Shown here one piece after another: positions 35,696 through 47,859 of a stretch of 64,000 nt of DNA. The notes beneath the pieces are model-generated. The model did no database searches, was not told where the DNA came from, and saw only the letters and a list, made by a program, of their open reading frames with translations. Numbering within the stretch: the first letter of the stretch is position 1; each line of letters opens with the position of its first letter. Origin of the DNA: Myrica gale (Eukaryota; Streptophyta; Magnoliopsida; Fagales; Myricaceae); the NCBI GenBank assembly GCA_963930655.1, contig OZ005612.1, positions 17,427,001 through 17,491,000 on the forward strand. The letters run 5' to 3'. The position numbers and the translations under genes are program-made.

Positions 35696-38174
35696 TTACC
35701 AAGTGGCACTAGCCACTTCTTTGAACACAAGCTCAAGTTGATTCTCGAGCTTGATTTTTACGCTATTCAGTTTATCACTAACAAGCTTTGCCTCCAGAGT
35801 TCGTAACTTGTTTTCTGCATTAGCTCGGTCAAGTCTAGCTCCTTTAGACCTATTTGATTCGGCCGAAATATTTACAAGCCGCCTTAGCCGAGCAAGCAGG
35901 AATCCCACCTTCATCCCCAACAACTCGAAGGCTTTCAAAGTCTTTTTCCAAATGGAAAAGTCATCTTGTGAAGTGGAAATCTTGGAGGCCCTAATGGCAT
36001 CGGCAATGTTGATGGTCTCAGAAATTATTCCAGCAGCCAATTTACAGTTGAGACCCTTAAGGAGATGGTCATGAAGAAATGTCTCCTGACTGCAACAGAG
36101 CTCATAGTACTTGGTCAGAAGGAATTGTGGTAGCTCACAGTTTATAACCAAACCATTAACGAGAATGATGAAATCCTCAATACTTCTGACTTGTTTAAAG
36201 TCAACAGAGGATTCTGATAATCTGATTCGGTCCAAACCTTCTGAACTGAAACCACTGTCAACTTCCACAGAATCTGACATCGGCCCAAGTACAGTACCAC
36301 CTGCCATCAGGCAATCCTTTCGACAAATTTCCTGGTAAATAGGCTTCAAATCCTCATTTACTTTCTCTTCACAAGCTTTGTTAGCATTGTCTGCACGAAA
36401 TACACAACTAAAAAAAAAAAAAAGGAACTTCGAAGAAACGGAGCATTTTGCAGCCATTTAAAAATGATCACTGCGGGGGGGGGGGGGGGGGGAGAGAGAG
36501 AGAGAGAGTCAATGCAAACTGCAATAACAAATTACCCCAATTGATATGTTTCATGCAAGCTTCCAAGTTTAAGAGGGCCAGAGCACCATCCACTTCATCT
36601 GAACCATTAGATCTCACAATGTATACCTAAAATGGGTCAGGTAAAAATTGAATAGAATAATGCAAAGGACGAGTAACATCTTCAAGCAGCATGTACTAAA
36701 TTAAACCCTCTAAAATCAATCCAACAGTCTAAGAGAAGCCACATTAAAAAATGTAATTAGAATTTTGTTTTTGGGCAATGAGAACAGAAGGATGAAATCA
36801 TGAAAGGAGTGGATGAGGCCTTTAGATTTCATTTGGTAGGGAAAAAGTTCCAAAAAACTGATATAGCTAATATTTTGGTCCTCTATCTTATCAGTTTCTG
36901 CGGAATATTTTATCTCTCACTCATTTATAATAGTTATATGCTTCGATGAACTAACAGAAACCCGATCAACATCGAATACTGGAAAGAGCATTTGCTTTAA
37001 TTTGAATTGGTTTTGGACTTCCCCTTTTTACACTTCTATATAACATTGAGTACTAGCAAAAGAAATCTACTATTCAAGAAACCTTTGGGTGCTAGGGTTA
37101 CGTATAAGCAATAGCAAGAAGGTTCAAATGACAACCTTAAATTTGGAAGGCTGGACTAAATGGAAAACTACAGTATCTCCCTCCAGTAGTTTATGCGCAA
37201 TGGAAAACCCTCTCCATCCAGCACTTAGCCCCACCTTTCCCCCAAGATATTTTGTTTCAAATTCTTCCCCACTTTCATCTTCCAAAACAATTGTTGTATC
37301 ATGCTTAGGCAAATAATTATCACAAAAGCTTTTCGGGAGACCCTGTCATCCAAGTAAAAAATTAGCACATACAATAGGACTAGTCACCCATACCTCATTA
37401 AATTTCCAAAGCATATACAAAGTGAGGATTACCAGCCAAAATCCATTAGTAACATGTGATCGGAGCATAGGCTTCACGAGGCTAGGGAATTCGGGTTCTA
37501 GATTCGCTTGAATCTCCTTTGCACGTCTTAATACTGAAGACTGAATTTCAGGTGTGTCATATAAGCTGTCAACTGTTGTTCTCTTTCTCCTGAGACTGCA
37601 CTACTAAAGGGTTATCAAATCTCCCATATGTCATAACAGATCGACTTGCAAATAAAAAAAGCTTACCGACCTTTTTAATTTATTTGCATCGTCAACTGCC
37701 TGTTCAAAAATCCAGAAAAAACTTCAATGTTATCATTCATCTAACTACACTTGAAGAATGAGATAAGAGTCTAAAGCATAGACGGTAAGCAGTGAGCTTC
37801 GTTGAGAACGTGGTGGGAGACTAGCTAGGTTTGGTTCATGTAGCAAGCTGCCAGCGCAAGTACACTGCAACCGGAAGTTTGTATTTTAACATTTTCATAA
37901 ATAAAGGATACATGTTCCGTGTTCGCACCCTTTTCTAATTTCTGATGTTTTTCTGTTCTCGATGACTTCTTTTTTTTTTCCAACGAAAAGAAAATATTTT
38001 GAATAAAACTGCATCTTTGACAGCTAACAGGCTTGTACACAATAACACGTACGAAGATGTTTTTTCAACGAAACGACTTAAAAATATCCTAAAAACAAGA
38101 AGCATTTGAAATAAGCACACAGAGCACCAGAAGAAAAGCAGAGGACAGTGGATTCTCACTTTCTTAGTAGTCAT
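35696..38174 (-). CDS. B3 domain-containing protein (Os01g0234100-like)
   Basis: A longer B3 protein of at least 397 residues. Exons: about 38174-38160 (from the ATG of MTTKK), 37699-37671, 37589-37433, 37342-37136, 36626-36536 and 36390-35696 (stop TAA). Phases agree. The B3 domain lies at about residues 55-145: MLRSHVTNGFWL, GLPKSFCDNYLPKHDTTIVL, VGLSAGWRGFSIAHKLLEGD, FHLVQPSKFK, VYIVRSNG. A C-terminal region of about 230 residues follows (SVDFKQVRSIEDFIILVNGL, ELCCSQETFLHDHLLKGLN, ISETINIADAIRASKI) and ends in a probable coiled coil. The start is uncertain: coding-like sequence runs on upstream of that ATG (SKTKEVLLQKKSSGFNT), but no clear first exon is found before the hAT at 38418. The donor of the small 29-nt exon is also tentative. 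The central 207-nt exon has the same length and phase as in the neighbouring B3 gene. Confidence 0.87.
36475..36508. repeat. G18 run and GA repeat in a B3 intron
   Basis: Eighteen G residues (36475-36492) followed by an AG repeat. On the gene's strand this is a CT tract and an 18-C run, within the 145-base intron between exons 36626-36536 and 36390-35696. Confidence 0.85.
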
Positions 38175-38417
38175 AGTGTTAAAGCCTGAAGATTTTTTCT
38201 GGAGCAACACTTCCTTGGTCTTCGACGTCCTCCCCTGCGTTTTTATCTGAGAGTGAAAAACAGAATCACAGTTTTGAGCAAACGAAATCCAATAACATGC
38301 AATTAAGAAAAAGAAAAAGAAGAATATTAACAGAGAGAGACGGTGGGGAACCCCAGGAGAAGGGAAAATACGGTTATCTCTCAGACTCCGTAGTAGAAGT
38401 ACAGTAATGGTCTGATG

Positions 38418-40010
38418 CAGTTGCGGAGCCAGAAACCCAACTAATGGGGGGCAAACTTTTAAAGAAAAATGACAAAAAAAAATTTTTACCACTTAATGCA
38501 AAAAAATGTCTTAAGAGTATAAATAAAAAAAATTAAGGATTAAAAACACTAAAAATATTGAAATACACGTACCGTACTATTTGCTGATACTGAGAGGTGA
38601 AATTAAAGATTAAATTCTTGTTGTTCAAGACACCAATAGAACATCAACTAATCACACAAACAAAAGTATTTATATATATATTCTTTGTAAAACAAAACGC
38701 ATAAATGAAATAAAGTATTTTCAGCAATATAACTTTTTACTTCTATGAATGAAGTACTTATTTTTGTTGCCAGAAAGGATGTGCCCTATGCTCAATAAGT
38801 CCTGCTGAATTTGTTGGGATCTGTAAAAAGAAAACATAACACATAAATGAGAAAAATAAACAATTACTGTATTTCTATTATTTTTGAAAGAAACAATAGC
38901 AAATCGAAGCATATAGGAAAAAGAAGCCAAATTATCCAAAGTTAAAAAAGAATCCAGGTTCCAATGGCATAAAAATACTTCTCACCCTTGCTATAGTTTT
39001 TTTTAGTGTGACAGTACTATTGAACACGGGCTTCTCAAGAGTGAAATCTCTATCAACAATAAAATAACCCGAAATTGCAAGGAGAAAATACATACTTGGT
39101 AAATGATAATAGAAAAAAAAATTGGACAAAAAGTTCAATCTTAACATCCAAATAACTATTCTACTCCCCTTACAAAATGAGAAAACAGAAAAATCGTAGT
39201 TCAAAGTGCCCATTACCTGGCTAAATTAATGACTAAAATTTTGAAGAAATAGATTTATAACTTGATCCAAACGTCACAAATTACAATGGAAAAGAAGTTC
39301 CACCTTTAGAGAAAGACAATTAAAAACAAGTTAATCTCATGGGCTATAAAAAAGCAGACCTAAACAAACAAAAGATAGATGAAAATGAGTCTTACTTCAA
39401 CTTTGAATTTTCATAAATTGTGGAGAAGTCAGACATATAAAATTAGATGATGATAGTGACAATAAAATGATATAACCAATGATTTTCTAGTAAGTAAAGA
39501 TGGACACGCAACACACTTGAATAATTGAATTATCACTTATCCAATAAGAGCACACCACCTCCTTTCTCAGTATTTGCGATATCCAAATTCTCAACCAAGT
39601 CCAACATAAAAGACAAAAGACCAAAAAAAAGTACTAGAATAGTGAAAACATTTATTTCAATTATTACAACACACAACGATTATCAAGAATCAGGAGAAGT
39701 ATATGAAATATTCGTCGCAAAATTCACGACAACGTCGACAAGTTAATATAGGATTTCAAATTTTGACACAAATAAATATCTCTCTGCTTATTCTTTTAAT
39801 TTGATTTTGAGGTATTGGGCTGCTTGGGTTTTAAGGGGGGCGGGCTGATTCATCTAGGCAGGCAAGGGGGCAAGCATAATTTTTATTTGGCCAAGGGGGG
39901 CAAACCTAATAAAAAATAAAATAAAATAAAATAAATACATGTAAAACAAATTTTTGGGGGGAGCCAACCGGGGCAATGGCCCCGGTTCGCCCCCCCTCCC
40001 TCCGCCGATG
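38418..40010 (-). mobile_element. Non-autonomous hAT element, copy 4
   Basis: Ends CAGTTGCGGA (38418) and TCCGCCGATG (to 40010), with a perfect 8-bp target duplication GTCTGATG at 38410-38417 and 40011-40018. The left subterminal region matches the transposase-side ends of the other three copies (acacgtaccgtacta, ctgagaggtg). The interior is AT-rich with no readable protein. It lies about 240 bp upstream of the likely start region of the second B3 gene, probably in its leader or promoter. Confidence 0.87.
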
Positions 40011-40639
40011 GTCTGATGGTCGAGCAACTCAGCTCTCTTGTCTATCTCATAATCTCACTTCTTTCTCGTTCGTTATTGAGAATGATCAACAGAAGATTCA
40101 TACGTTTATAATAAGTAGATGTGTATATACTCGAGAGATGGGGAAGCTGTGAGGAAGTTGTCCGTTGGATTCAAAATTTGTCAGACCTCACTCAAATCAG
40201 AGCCAGAATTCAAAAACTGTCTACAGGCAATAGGGGCTTCTTGGGTTATGAAGCCGTTCTTAAAGGAGAAAAATAAGATTAAGCTAAAAATAAAAATAAA
40301 AACAAGATAGGAATATCGCACCTTTAATTAGTATAAGTATTTGTTTTTAGGGAAATTTTACTTTTGGTTATTAGATTTTTAGCAATTTTACGATTTAGTC
40401 ACTAAATTTTTGTTTTTCTATTACTAGTCACTGAATTTAATCCCACTTTAATAAAAAGTCCTTCCGTTAGATGACCGTCCAATGAATAACGAAGATTTTG
40501 TCCACGTGAGCTTCTCTGCCATATCTCAGTACACGTGACCATAAACGACTCACTGTTAATGGAGCATGAAAAGCACGCTTTTGCCAAAAAAAACGCAGCG
40601 TTTCCCAACGTGCAGACCCAACACCGCTCAGTTCCTCTT

Positions 40640-41256
40640 GATCGAAGGTGGCAGCTGCGTTTTGCTCTTGCCCATCGTCGCGCTCTCGGTCCTTGTCATA
40701 CTACTTGTAAATCTCTACGCTGGGATGGCTCAGCTTGAAGACCAATTCTCCCAAACGACAATCAATCACATCCAGAAAGGTTCCGCTTTGCTTTGGGTGT
40801 ATTTTCTGTTTGTCGTCTTTGTCGTCGTTTTGTTCCATTTCGGTATGTCTGCTATCGAATACCGCTTAAAAATCACTAGGTTTAGGGATGGTAATGGGAA
40901 TCTGAGTGATCCAAGTGCGACTTCGACAGCGATTTTCACCATAATGGTTCAGGGACTGCCGAAAACTCAAGGGGAAGATAGGACCGTGCTGCAAGAGTAT
41001 TTTCATGGTAGGTATCCCGGGAAGGTTTAAAAGTTATCATCCTGATGGATTTGTCTGCTTTGGATGATTTAGCTACAGAATTGGTAGGGGTTAGGGATAA
41101 GATTTCTCGGCTGGTTGCACGAATAGACTCATCGATTTTTCTGGGTGGGAGTGAGAATGCTGAAAATGGATGTAGTTCAATTGTGAGAAAAGGGAAGGTC
41201 TTGTGGGGTCAGATAATGGAGAGTTTGGGTTTCACGGACGAAGAGAGGTTGCGAAT
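40640..41256 (+). pseudogene. Captured OSCA/CSC1-like channel fragment, part 1
   Basis: About 200 residues resemble CSC1-like At4g35870 (OSCA4 group), an osmosensitive cation-channel family: a membrane segment ([20 protein letters not shown]), [51 protein letters not shown] and [14 protein letters not shown]. The frame then shifts near 41030 and goes on as [20 protein letters not shown] and [10 protein letters not shown]. It is cut where the inner inverted repeat begins. It lies inside the Pack-MULE and cannot make a channel. Confidence 0.82.
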
Positions 41257-42233
41257 GTGCTGAGGGCTTAATGTGCTAATGGTGCTGATGGACGGCCAAG
41301 ATCTACACGTCCAGATCTAAGGGTTGTTAACAGGCCCCTTCAATTAAAAATATTTGACTCGAATTCAACAATATCCGACCCACTCCGAATTGATGACCCA
41401 CAATTTTTTTTCAAAGAAAACCTCTCTTCTTCGCCCAGCTTCCCAGCAACCGCCCAACTCCATAGCCTTCTTGCAATCACTGCAAGCCCTTCACCTTCTT
41501 CCTGGCCTTCTTCCCCATGTCTCTCTCCATCAATTCTCCGAACGTCTTCTCTAAGCATCCTCCTCACAAACCTCTACCCGAGCCATCACAGGTCTCAACC
41601 CCTAGTCCCACATTTATCTCCTCCGCCACCTTCTTGCATTCAGATGTTGCTCTGCCATCATTGGCCATGCAAAGATTGGCACCCCAGCGCATATACTCTC
41701 CGCCACAGAATTCCACCCACAGTGGCTAAGAAAACCTTTCACACACTCGTGCATCAAGATCTCCCTTTGGTCAACCTAATCTTTCACTGCAATTCTTCTA
41801 TCTGTCACTCTCTCTTCAAACCCATATGGAAGCTCTGATTCACTCTTTCTTGTCACCCACAGGAAATTCACTTTGGATTGTTCCAACCCAATGGATATTT
41901 CTTTAAGTTGTGCAGAAGAAATCTCCACCTGAGAGCCCAAGGCTACGTACAGAACTGAGCTCCCTTGATCAAGTTTCTTGTCCAGCCACTTCATCCATGT
42001 GGGCTCATTTACTCCTGTGGGAGGACGGTAGCTGTGCGAAGAGGGAGCTGGGCAAAGAAGAAAAGAGAGGTTTTCTTTGAAAAAAAATTACGGTCATCAA
42101 TTCGGAGTGGGTCGGATATTGTTGAATTCGGGTCAAATCTTTTTAATTGAAGCGGCCTGTTAACAGCCCTTAGATATGGAAGTGTAGATCTTGGCCGTCC
42201 ATCAGCACCATCAGAACATTAAGCCCTCAGCAC
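41257..42233. mobile_element. Inner inverted-repeat unit within the Pack-MULE
   Basis: A second pair of long inverted repeats (about 41257-41441 and 42046-42233, starting GTGCTGAGGGCTTAATG) lies inside the outer element and encloses the glycosyltransferase fragment. No matching target duplication was found at its edges. The OSCA sequence resumes beyond it with a gap of roughly ten or more codons, so it is either an older nested element with a deletion or a joint capture. Confidence 0.72.
41490..41994 (-). pseudogene. Captured UDP-glycosyltransferase fragment (UGT90-like)
   Basis: On the minus strand 41994-41776 reads KWLDKKLDQGSSVLYVALGS, QVEISSAQLKEISIGLEQSK and VNFLWVTRKSESELP, the region just before the PSPG box of plant family-1 glycosyltransferases. 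About 41700-41640 continues in another frame with [20 protein letters not shown] and EQHLNAR, which is part of the PSPG box. The stretch between is missing and the frames are broken. The assignment to the UGT90 group is tentative. Confidence 0.75.
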
Positions 42234-42239
42234 ACTAAC

Positions 42240-42655
42240 TGAACCCGAAAACTTACAAGGAAGGTTGTGCGCCAGGTGCAGGAGTTGCATTTGTGATGTT
42301 TAAGGATGTGTACACGGCAAATAAAGTTGTTCAGGATTTTCTGAACGAGAAGAAGAGGCGTTTTGGGAAGTTCTTTCCATCGTGGAATTGCGTCTGCAGA
42401 GGAACCAATGGAAGGTTGAGAGGGCTCCCTTGGCGACTGACATTTACTGGAATCATTTGGGATCGATAAAACTCCACGATTGCGGAGACTATTTGTAAAC
42501 ACGTGCTTATTGTTGATGCTCTTGTTCTTCAATTCCCCCTCTTGCTGTGATCAGCGTTGTGCATAGTGCAGGACAGATTATCAATGCAGAAGCCATGGAT
42601 AGTGCTCAGCCATGGATTGTTGTGATCAGCGCTGTGAAGAGTGCAGGTCTCCGCA
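42240..42655 (+). pseudogene. Captured OSCA/CSC1-like channel fragment, part 2
   Basis: Continues the same family on the other side of the inner unit: [40 protein letters not shown], then, after frame shifts, SAVHSAGQIINAEAMDSAQP. A short piece (gtgatcagcg, gtgcagg) is repeated near the right end, as if a few codons had been duplicated. Confidence 0.78.
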
Positions 42656-42951
42656 CGTTATATAAGTGTGTTGGGTCTGCACGTTGGGAAATGCTGCGTT
42701 TTGTTTGGGAAAAGTGTGCTTTCCAAGCTCCATTAACGGTGAGTCGTTTATGGTCACGTGTGCTGAGATCTGGCAGAGAAGCTCACGTGGAAAAAATCCC
42801 CTTTAGTCATTGGACAGTCATCTAATAGAAGGACTTTTTATTAAAGTGGGATTAAATTCAGTGACTAATAATAGAAAAACAAAAATTTTGTGACTAAATC
42901 GTAAAAATGCTAAAATCCTAGTGACCAAAAGTGAAATTTCCCTTGTTTTTA

Positions 42952-45900
42952 TCATAAGTTGTCACACTTTTGCTTACCCCTACACTCACTTAAAGAATTA
43001 GTATGCACACAAGACAGAGATTACGACACGAAACTAAACTTACTAATGGAAGACTAAATTGCCCTTGGGAAAAAGCTCAACGGAAGACTTACAAATTAAA
43101 AGGGTAACCGCAGGGGTCACAAAATAGTTAAGAGTATTAGTACAAGTTTTTGCAAAGCTGCACTACTTTATTTAGCGTAATAAAACATTTTTAAAATGAG
43201 TGGAGAACAGTGCGATACAAATTAAGCTTAACAAAACCCAAAACGTGATTTATACACCACGGTAACAAAAGCATCATTTCGAAGACTATGACAAAAAGGC
43301 TAGTTACAAAAGGTGAGCCTACTAATGCTTATTGAGCCTATACAACCGTGATATCTACAAAATAAAATCGTTTGAAATACAATCTGGGTAAAATCAAATA
43401 AAAAGAAAACGGAACCAGCCTACTCATCGCCACAGTCTCACCTCTTGTTAAAAGAATTCAAGTACAAGCAAACAATACAAAAGACGGGGTGAATCATACA
43501 GACTCAGTAAGGTCGGAGAGGAGACATGACAATCATAAAAAGGAAAGAGCATGTGGAGACATGACAATACTTAACATATGACAATTAGGACAACAACATA
43601 TAAATAAATGTAACATATGATAATATGATGCGTGATGGAATATGCGTGCTTTCATACAATCAAGACGTATATTGATGCACATGCAATGAAATGATGTTGC
43701 GCACCTATTTCTTATCCATTCCTTTGGGGTTGAGGTGTTTCCTCCGTATGCTCTGTTCACCCCCTGAGTTGGGTTGTGCGTCTCTCTTCTCCTCTGGGAC
43801 TTGTCCCATGCCCAGCTGCACCAAGACTTTTTCATAGTAGGCACTTTGCCCCATTAGGAGCCTACCATTTTCTCATAGCGGTGGGTTGCACTCTCCCCTT
43901 AGTGAACAATATCGTCACCCATAATTACGGAAAACACGTTGAGTAAATTTGGTTTTCATTCCCCGGTCTTGGTCTACTCAATGTTTCATGATATGAATGC
44001 AATCATCGATGCTCAATTAGTTGCATAATTAACACAATTATTGAACCATAATTCATCATTCTTCATAAATCTGTGAGTTGTTCATAATACAAAACCAAGC
44101 ATGCATAATGGTACAAAATAAATGATGAATTTCTCTTTAATGAAATGTTTTATTTCTTTCAACGGCTTATTAGAAATTCAGTACGAAAGCTAAACTCCCA
44201 TTCTGTTTCAATCATGAACATTCTGCTAAGTTCCCAAATTAGTGACATTATCTTATAGTTATAAGTTAATTTACCTTTTTACCTTTTTTTTCCTTTGAAT
44301 AAGAATGAATAAAATTTTTCCTTTTATAATACTAATTAATTATTTAAACATAAAATTTATAATTAAATATTAAACCTGCCCTAAATATTCAAATTAAGGC
44401 TTCTTGGGCCTCCTTAGGCCATAATGATCATATCTCTAGAGTTTCAAAGTGTTAACGGGCCTAAAGTTCCTTTAAGCCACTAAACGAGTTTTGTGATTTG
44501 AGCCCCTAATTCTACTCGGATTGGACTCAAATTTGGGCTTCCCCACATATTTTTCATGATATACACAGCCATGAAGTTATTTGTGATTTGAGCTCGTTTT
44601 GTGATTTAAGCCACTAAACGGGTTTTGTGATTTGAGCCCCTAATTCTATTCGGATTGGACTTAAATTTGGGCTGCCCCATATATTTTTCATGATATACAC
44701 AGCCATGAAGTTATTTTACAATGTTGGAGTTTTTTACCCTAGTGTTTTGTATGAAATGCCGAAACTGCCTTTAGAGACCTCCAGGGACAATTTTTTTTAT
44801 CTTTTTGACTTCCGATTGAGCTAACATTCTTAATGGTATCTAATATGATCCTATACTACACGTATACCAATTTCATGCAAAAAATCCAAGGATTTCATGG
44901 GGAAGTGTTGGACAATGCACTATTTTCATGTTTAAGCTTAACTACACTTGTTGCATGTTGTAAAATCTTATTTCTAAACACCATAAATCAATTAACTATT
45001 ATCCTTGCACAAATTTATATGATCACATAGCACATATTAGAAAATAATTGATCATATAAATAAAGAGATGGAAACATAAATACATAACTTTATCAATTTA
45101 TGCATAAACACCATTTGCATGTGTTTTTTTTTATCTTGATAAGCATCAAATATCAACCTTTGAGCTCATAAGCTCCCATTCAAGGCCCTGCCTTGCCTAT
45201 TTTACATCTCATAGACCTGTATTCTATTTTCCATCATCAAAACACACAGATGCATAATCCACAAACAAATCCATAATCAAATGGCTCAAAATGAAGTAAA
45301 ATGGTGCACTAGGTTCATGAATGTACATTATGTCTCCCAAGGCCAACCATGGCCTCCCTATCCCCCCCTCCCCCAAAATTTGATTTTTAGCCACTGTCTG
45401 TCGCCTTCCATCACACAAATCGGTTCATCAAACATCAAGTTACACACAACTACCACATGCAACACTTTTCACTTGCAATACGACATCTTTACAAAAACAA
45501 ATCATCCACCTTAATCATTTTATACATGCAAGCATCAAACATCAAGGATCTCAAGAAAACTCTAAAGGCGGTGGCCTTTTTTTTTGTAAGAAAATAACAT
45601 CAACTCCTCTAAATGAACATACACGATCATGATCTAATTTTTCCCACACAACCAACATGTAAACTAAACCCCTTACCTCAAGTTCTTCCTTTTTCTCCTT
45701 ATTCTCTCATTGTCGAGCTCCCTCTTTTTCTCTCCTCTCTCTCTTTTTATTCTTCTTCTCTTTCTCTTTTTTCTTCACTCTTTCTCTCTCTAAGACTCAC
45801 CTCAATCAGCCTATTTGCTGTGAGTCTCCCATTTTATGAAGCCCCCAATTATTGTCTCTTCTCAAGCTATGATGGCCTACAATCCTAGAGACAAACTACT

Positions 45901-47859
45901 TTTTGGAGGTGCAATGATTTGATAAAGTTAAACAAGTACAAGCAATCTTCACAAATGACTAAAGTTGTGTTGGAGTGATAAAATTTTAGGTATGTAAGTA
46001 GGTGAAAAAGTGAAGTGAGAGAGTGAAAAAATTGGTAAAAAAGAAAAAAAAATTATAGAGATAGTGAAAAAATGAGGAGAAAGATATTTTTGTAATGATG
46101 ATAAAATTTTAGAGAGCCAAATTTTTTGTTAATGAACGCAGCCTAAACTCTTTTATGGTAAGATGAGTTTCTAAGCTTGGGTTGCTATGTGGACTTCCAA
46201 GGTTTTCCAAGTAGTTTCCTAGGTCCAATCTAACTTAATAGGGTGATTAAATTAATGAATTTTGTAATTAACTAATTTTAATCAAGCAAAGGGACAATTT
46301 TTAAAAATAACTTAGGTCAAAATTACAACAATAATAAAAGAAAGGAAATCGTAAAATCATTGAGGTGAAAAAAAATTAAACATAAAGAAATTGCATTATA
46401 TTTTCGGATGGAGAAAAATAATCAAATCAAATTCTATCATTTTTCCACAAGAAATCACACGCTTAAATAATAAGGAAAATAATTAAAATTGTGAGTAATA
46501 ACTAATGCACTAAAAGCATGAATTTATATCAAAGGAAAATTGAAAAGAAAATGAACCAAAAATGACTACTAAAATATCATAAGTAAATACCTCTATTAAG
46601 AGCTTAAAAAAGGGTTCAAAAGGGAGGGGTGTCACATTCGTATTATTAGACTTTAAATCACCTAAATATTTCATCTCATATGTAAATATTTTTCAAGAAG
46701 ATTACTAATTTTGCAGTATTAGGTTGATATCTGCTGATTTTTTTGTGTCTTTGATTCAATTTTATAGTATTTGATTTGGATTTTTTTTCCTTCTTGCATA
46801 GTTCATTTTTTTACATTTAAGGACCTAATTATTCGTAGACCCTACTTAAGATGCTACTTTGATCTAAACCCTCCCAAACATACAAAATAAGAGAATGTTT
46901 TACTTGAAAACATTTTCATGAAAAACAAATACAGCCAATGTCGTAAAAATAACACTATATTCAATGATGTGCATTTGCAAAATTCTGGTACGAAAATTTT
47001 GTTTGGGGGTCCAGACTCCAGGATTTGAGGTTGGCGGTCGGATGGGGGGTTTCCGGTAGTTGGTAGCCTTCTTTTTTTGGTGGCTATCCAAACAAAAGAA
47101 AACGAGTGATTTTCGTTGAAGACAGTAGGGAGAAAAGACGTCTATTGGGGGGCTTTATCAGTATGAAAGCATGGAGGCACAAAAGGTGCGGGGCATCACA
47201 GTCCATCTGTAGTAATCAAAACATGTTATAGTCAAACGTCCAATCTAAAGTATCGTCGAAAAAACAGAAATATATTGCTGTTAAAATCTACTCTTATTTA
47301 CATCGTACAGTTCTCCAGCCTCACACTTGACCATCAGTGCACATCCATGGCCTAATAAAAAAAACGGATCTTCGCAGAGAATACTATACACCGTCTTATG
47401 CAACCAACTCCTTACAGCATCTGCAATAGTAGTAGTGATGATTTAGTCCAGAAGCCTACTCCAGCCTCCAGGACGATAGGTCTTTATCTTGCGGAATCAG
47501 GCTGATCATTTGTACATTTACATAGCTGATTAGCTTATTGGACAGGATGGTTAGATCATAAGAAACATACCCCTCTATACATAGGATCTTCCCCTTATTT
47601 ATCTGTACTCTCCATAACATAATAAACGTAAACCTCCATGTACACATATATGTACATAAGATATAGCCCTCTTTTCTACTATTCCTGTTATTTCACAGAG
47701 ATGCCCACGAGAACACAACTCCATTACTTATATTCCCACCTTCAATTCTTAAAGCACTGGCAGAAGTTCGATTCGCTTGTGATCTCTTAGAAGCTGCTGA
47801 ACAAACTCATGCAAACTCCGAGCAGAGTTTCGCAAGAAGTGCTAAACGTGGAGGAGACA
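42952..47859. other. Gene-free stretch, probably old repeats
   Basis: No gene is visible. A tandem pair of about 105 bp lies at 44505-44715 (gcccctaattctactcgga, then tatttttcatgatatacaca in each unit). A CT-rich tract runs 45700-45800. A purine run followed by TGTCACA at about 46620-46638, and TGTCACAC at 42959, hint at a non-coding LTR-type element, but I could not match two LTRs. The last 500 bases before 47860 should include the 3' untranslated part of the DUF829 gene. Confidence 0.45.

Larger units (their letters stand above)
40350..42942. mobile_element. Pack-MULE carrying gene fragments
   Basis: Terminal inverted repeats of about 275 bp (40350-40624 and 42668-42942, starting GGGAAATTT) are flanked by a perfect 9-bp target duplication, TTGTTTTTA, at 40341-40349 and 42943-42951. 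Long inverted repeats with a 9-bp duplication are the hallmark of Mutator-like elements. There is no transposase. The interior holds two parts of an OSCA/CSC1-like gene and, between them, an inner inverted-repeat unit with a UDP-glycosyltransferase fragment. Confidence 0.92.

Noticed and set aside
36391-36474. Alternative splice acceptor after the C18 run in the B3 intron (GCAG)
   Set aside because: It would change the reading frame relative to the conserved downstream exon.
45613-45888. Open frame rich in Leu and Ser
   Set aside because: It is produced by a CT-rich tract with no domain and no conservation signal.
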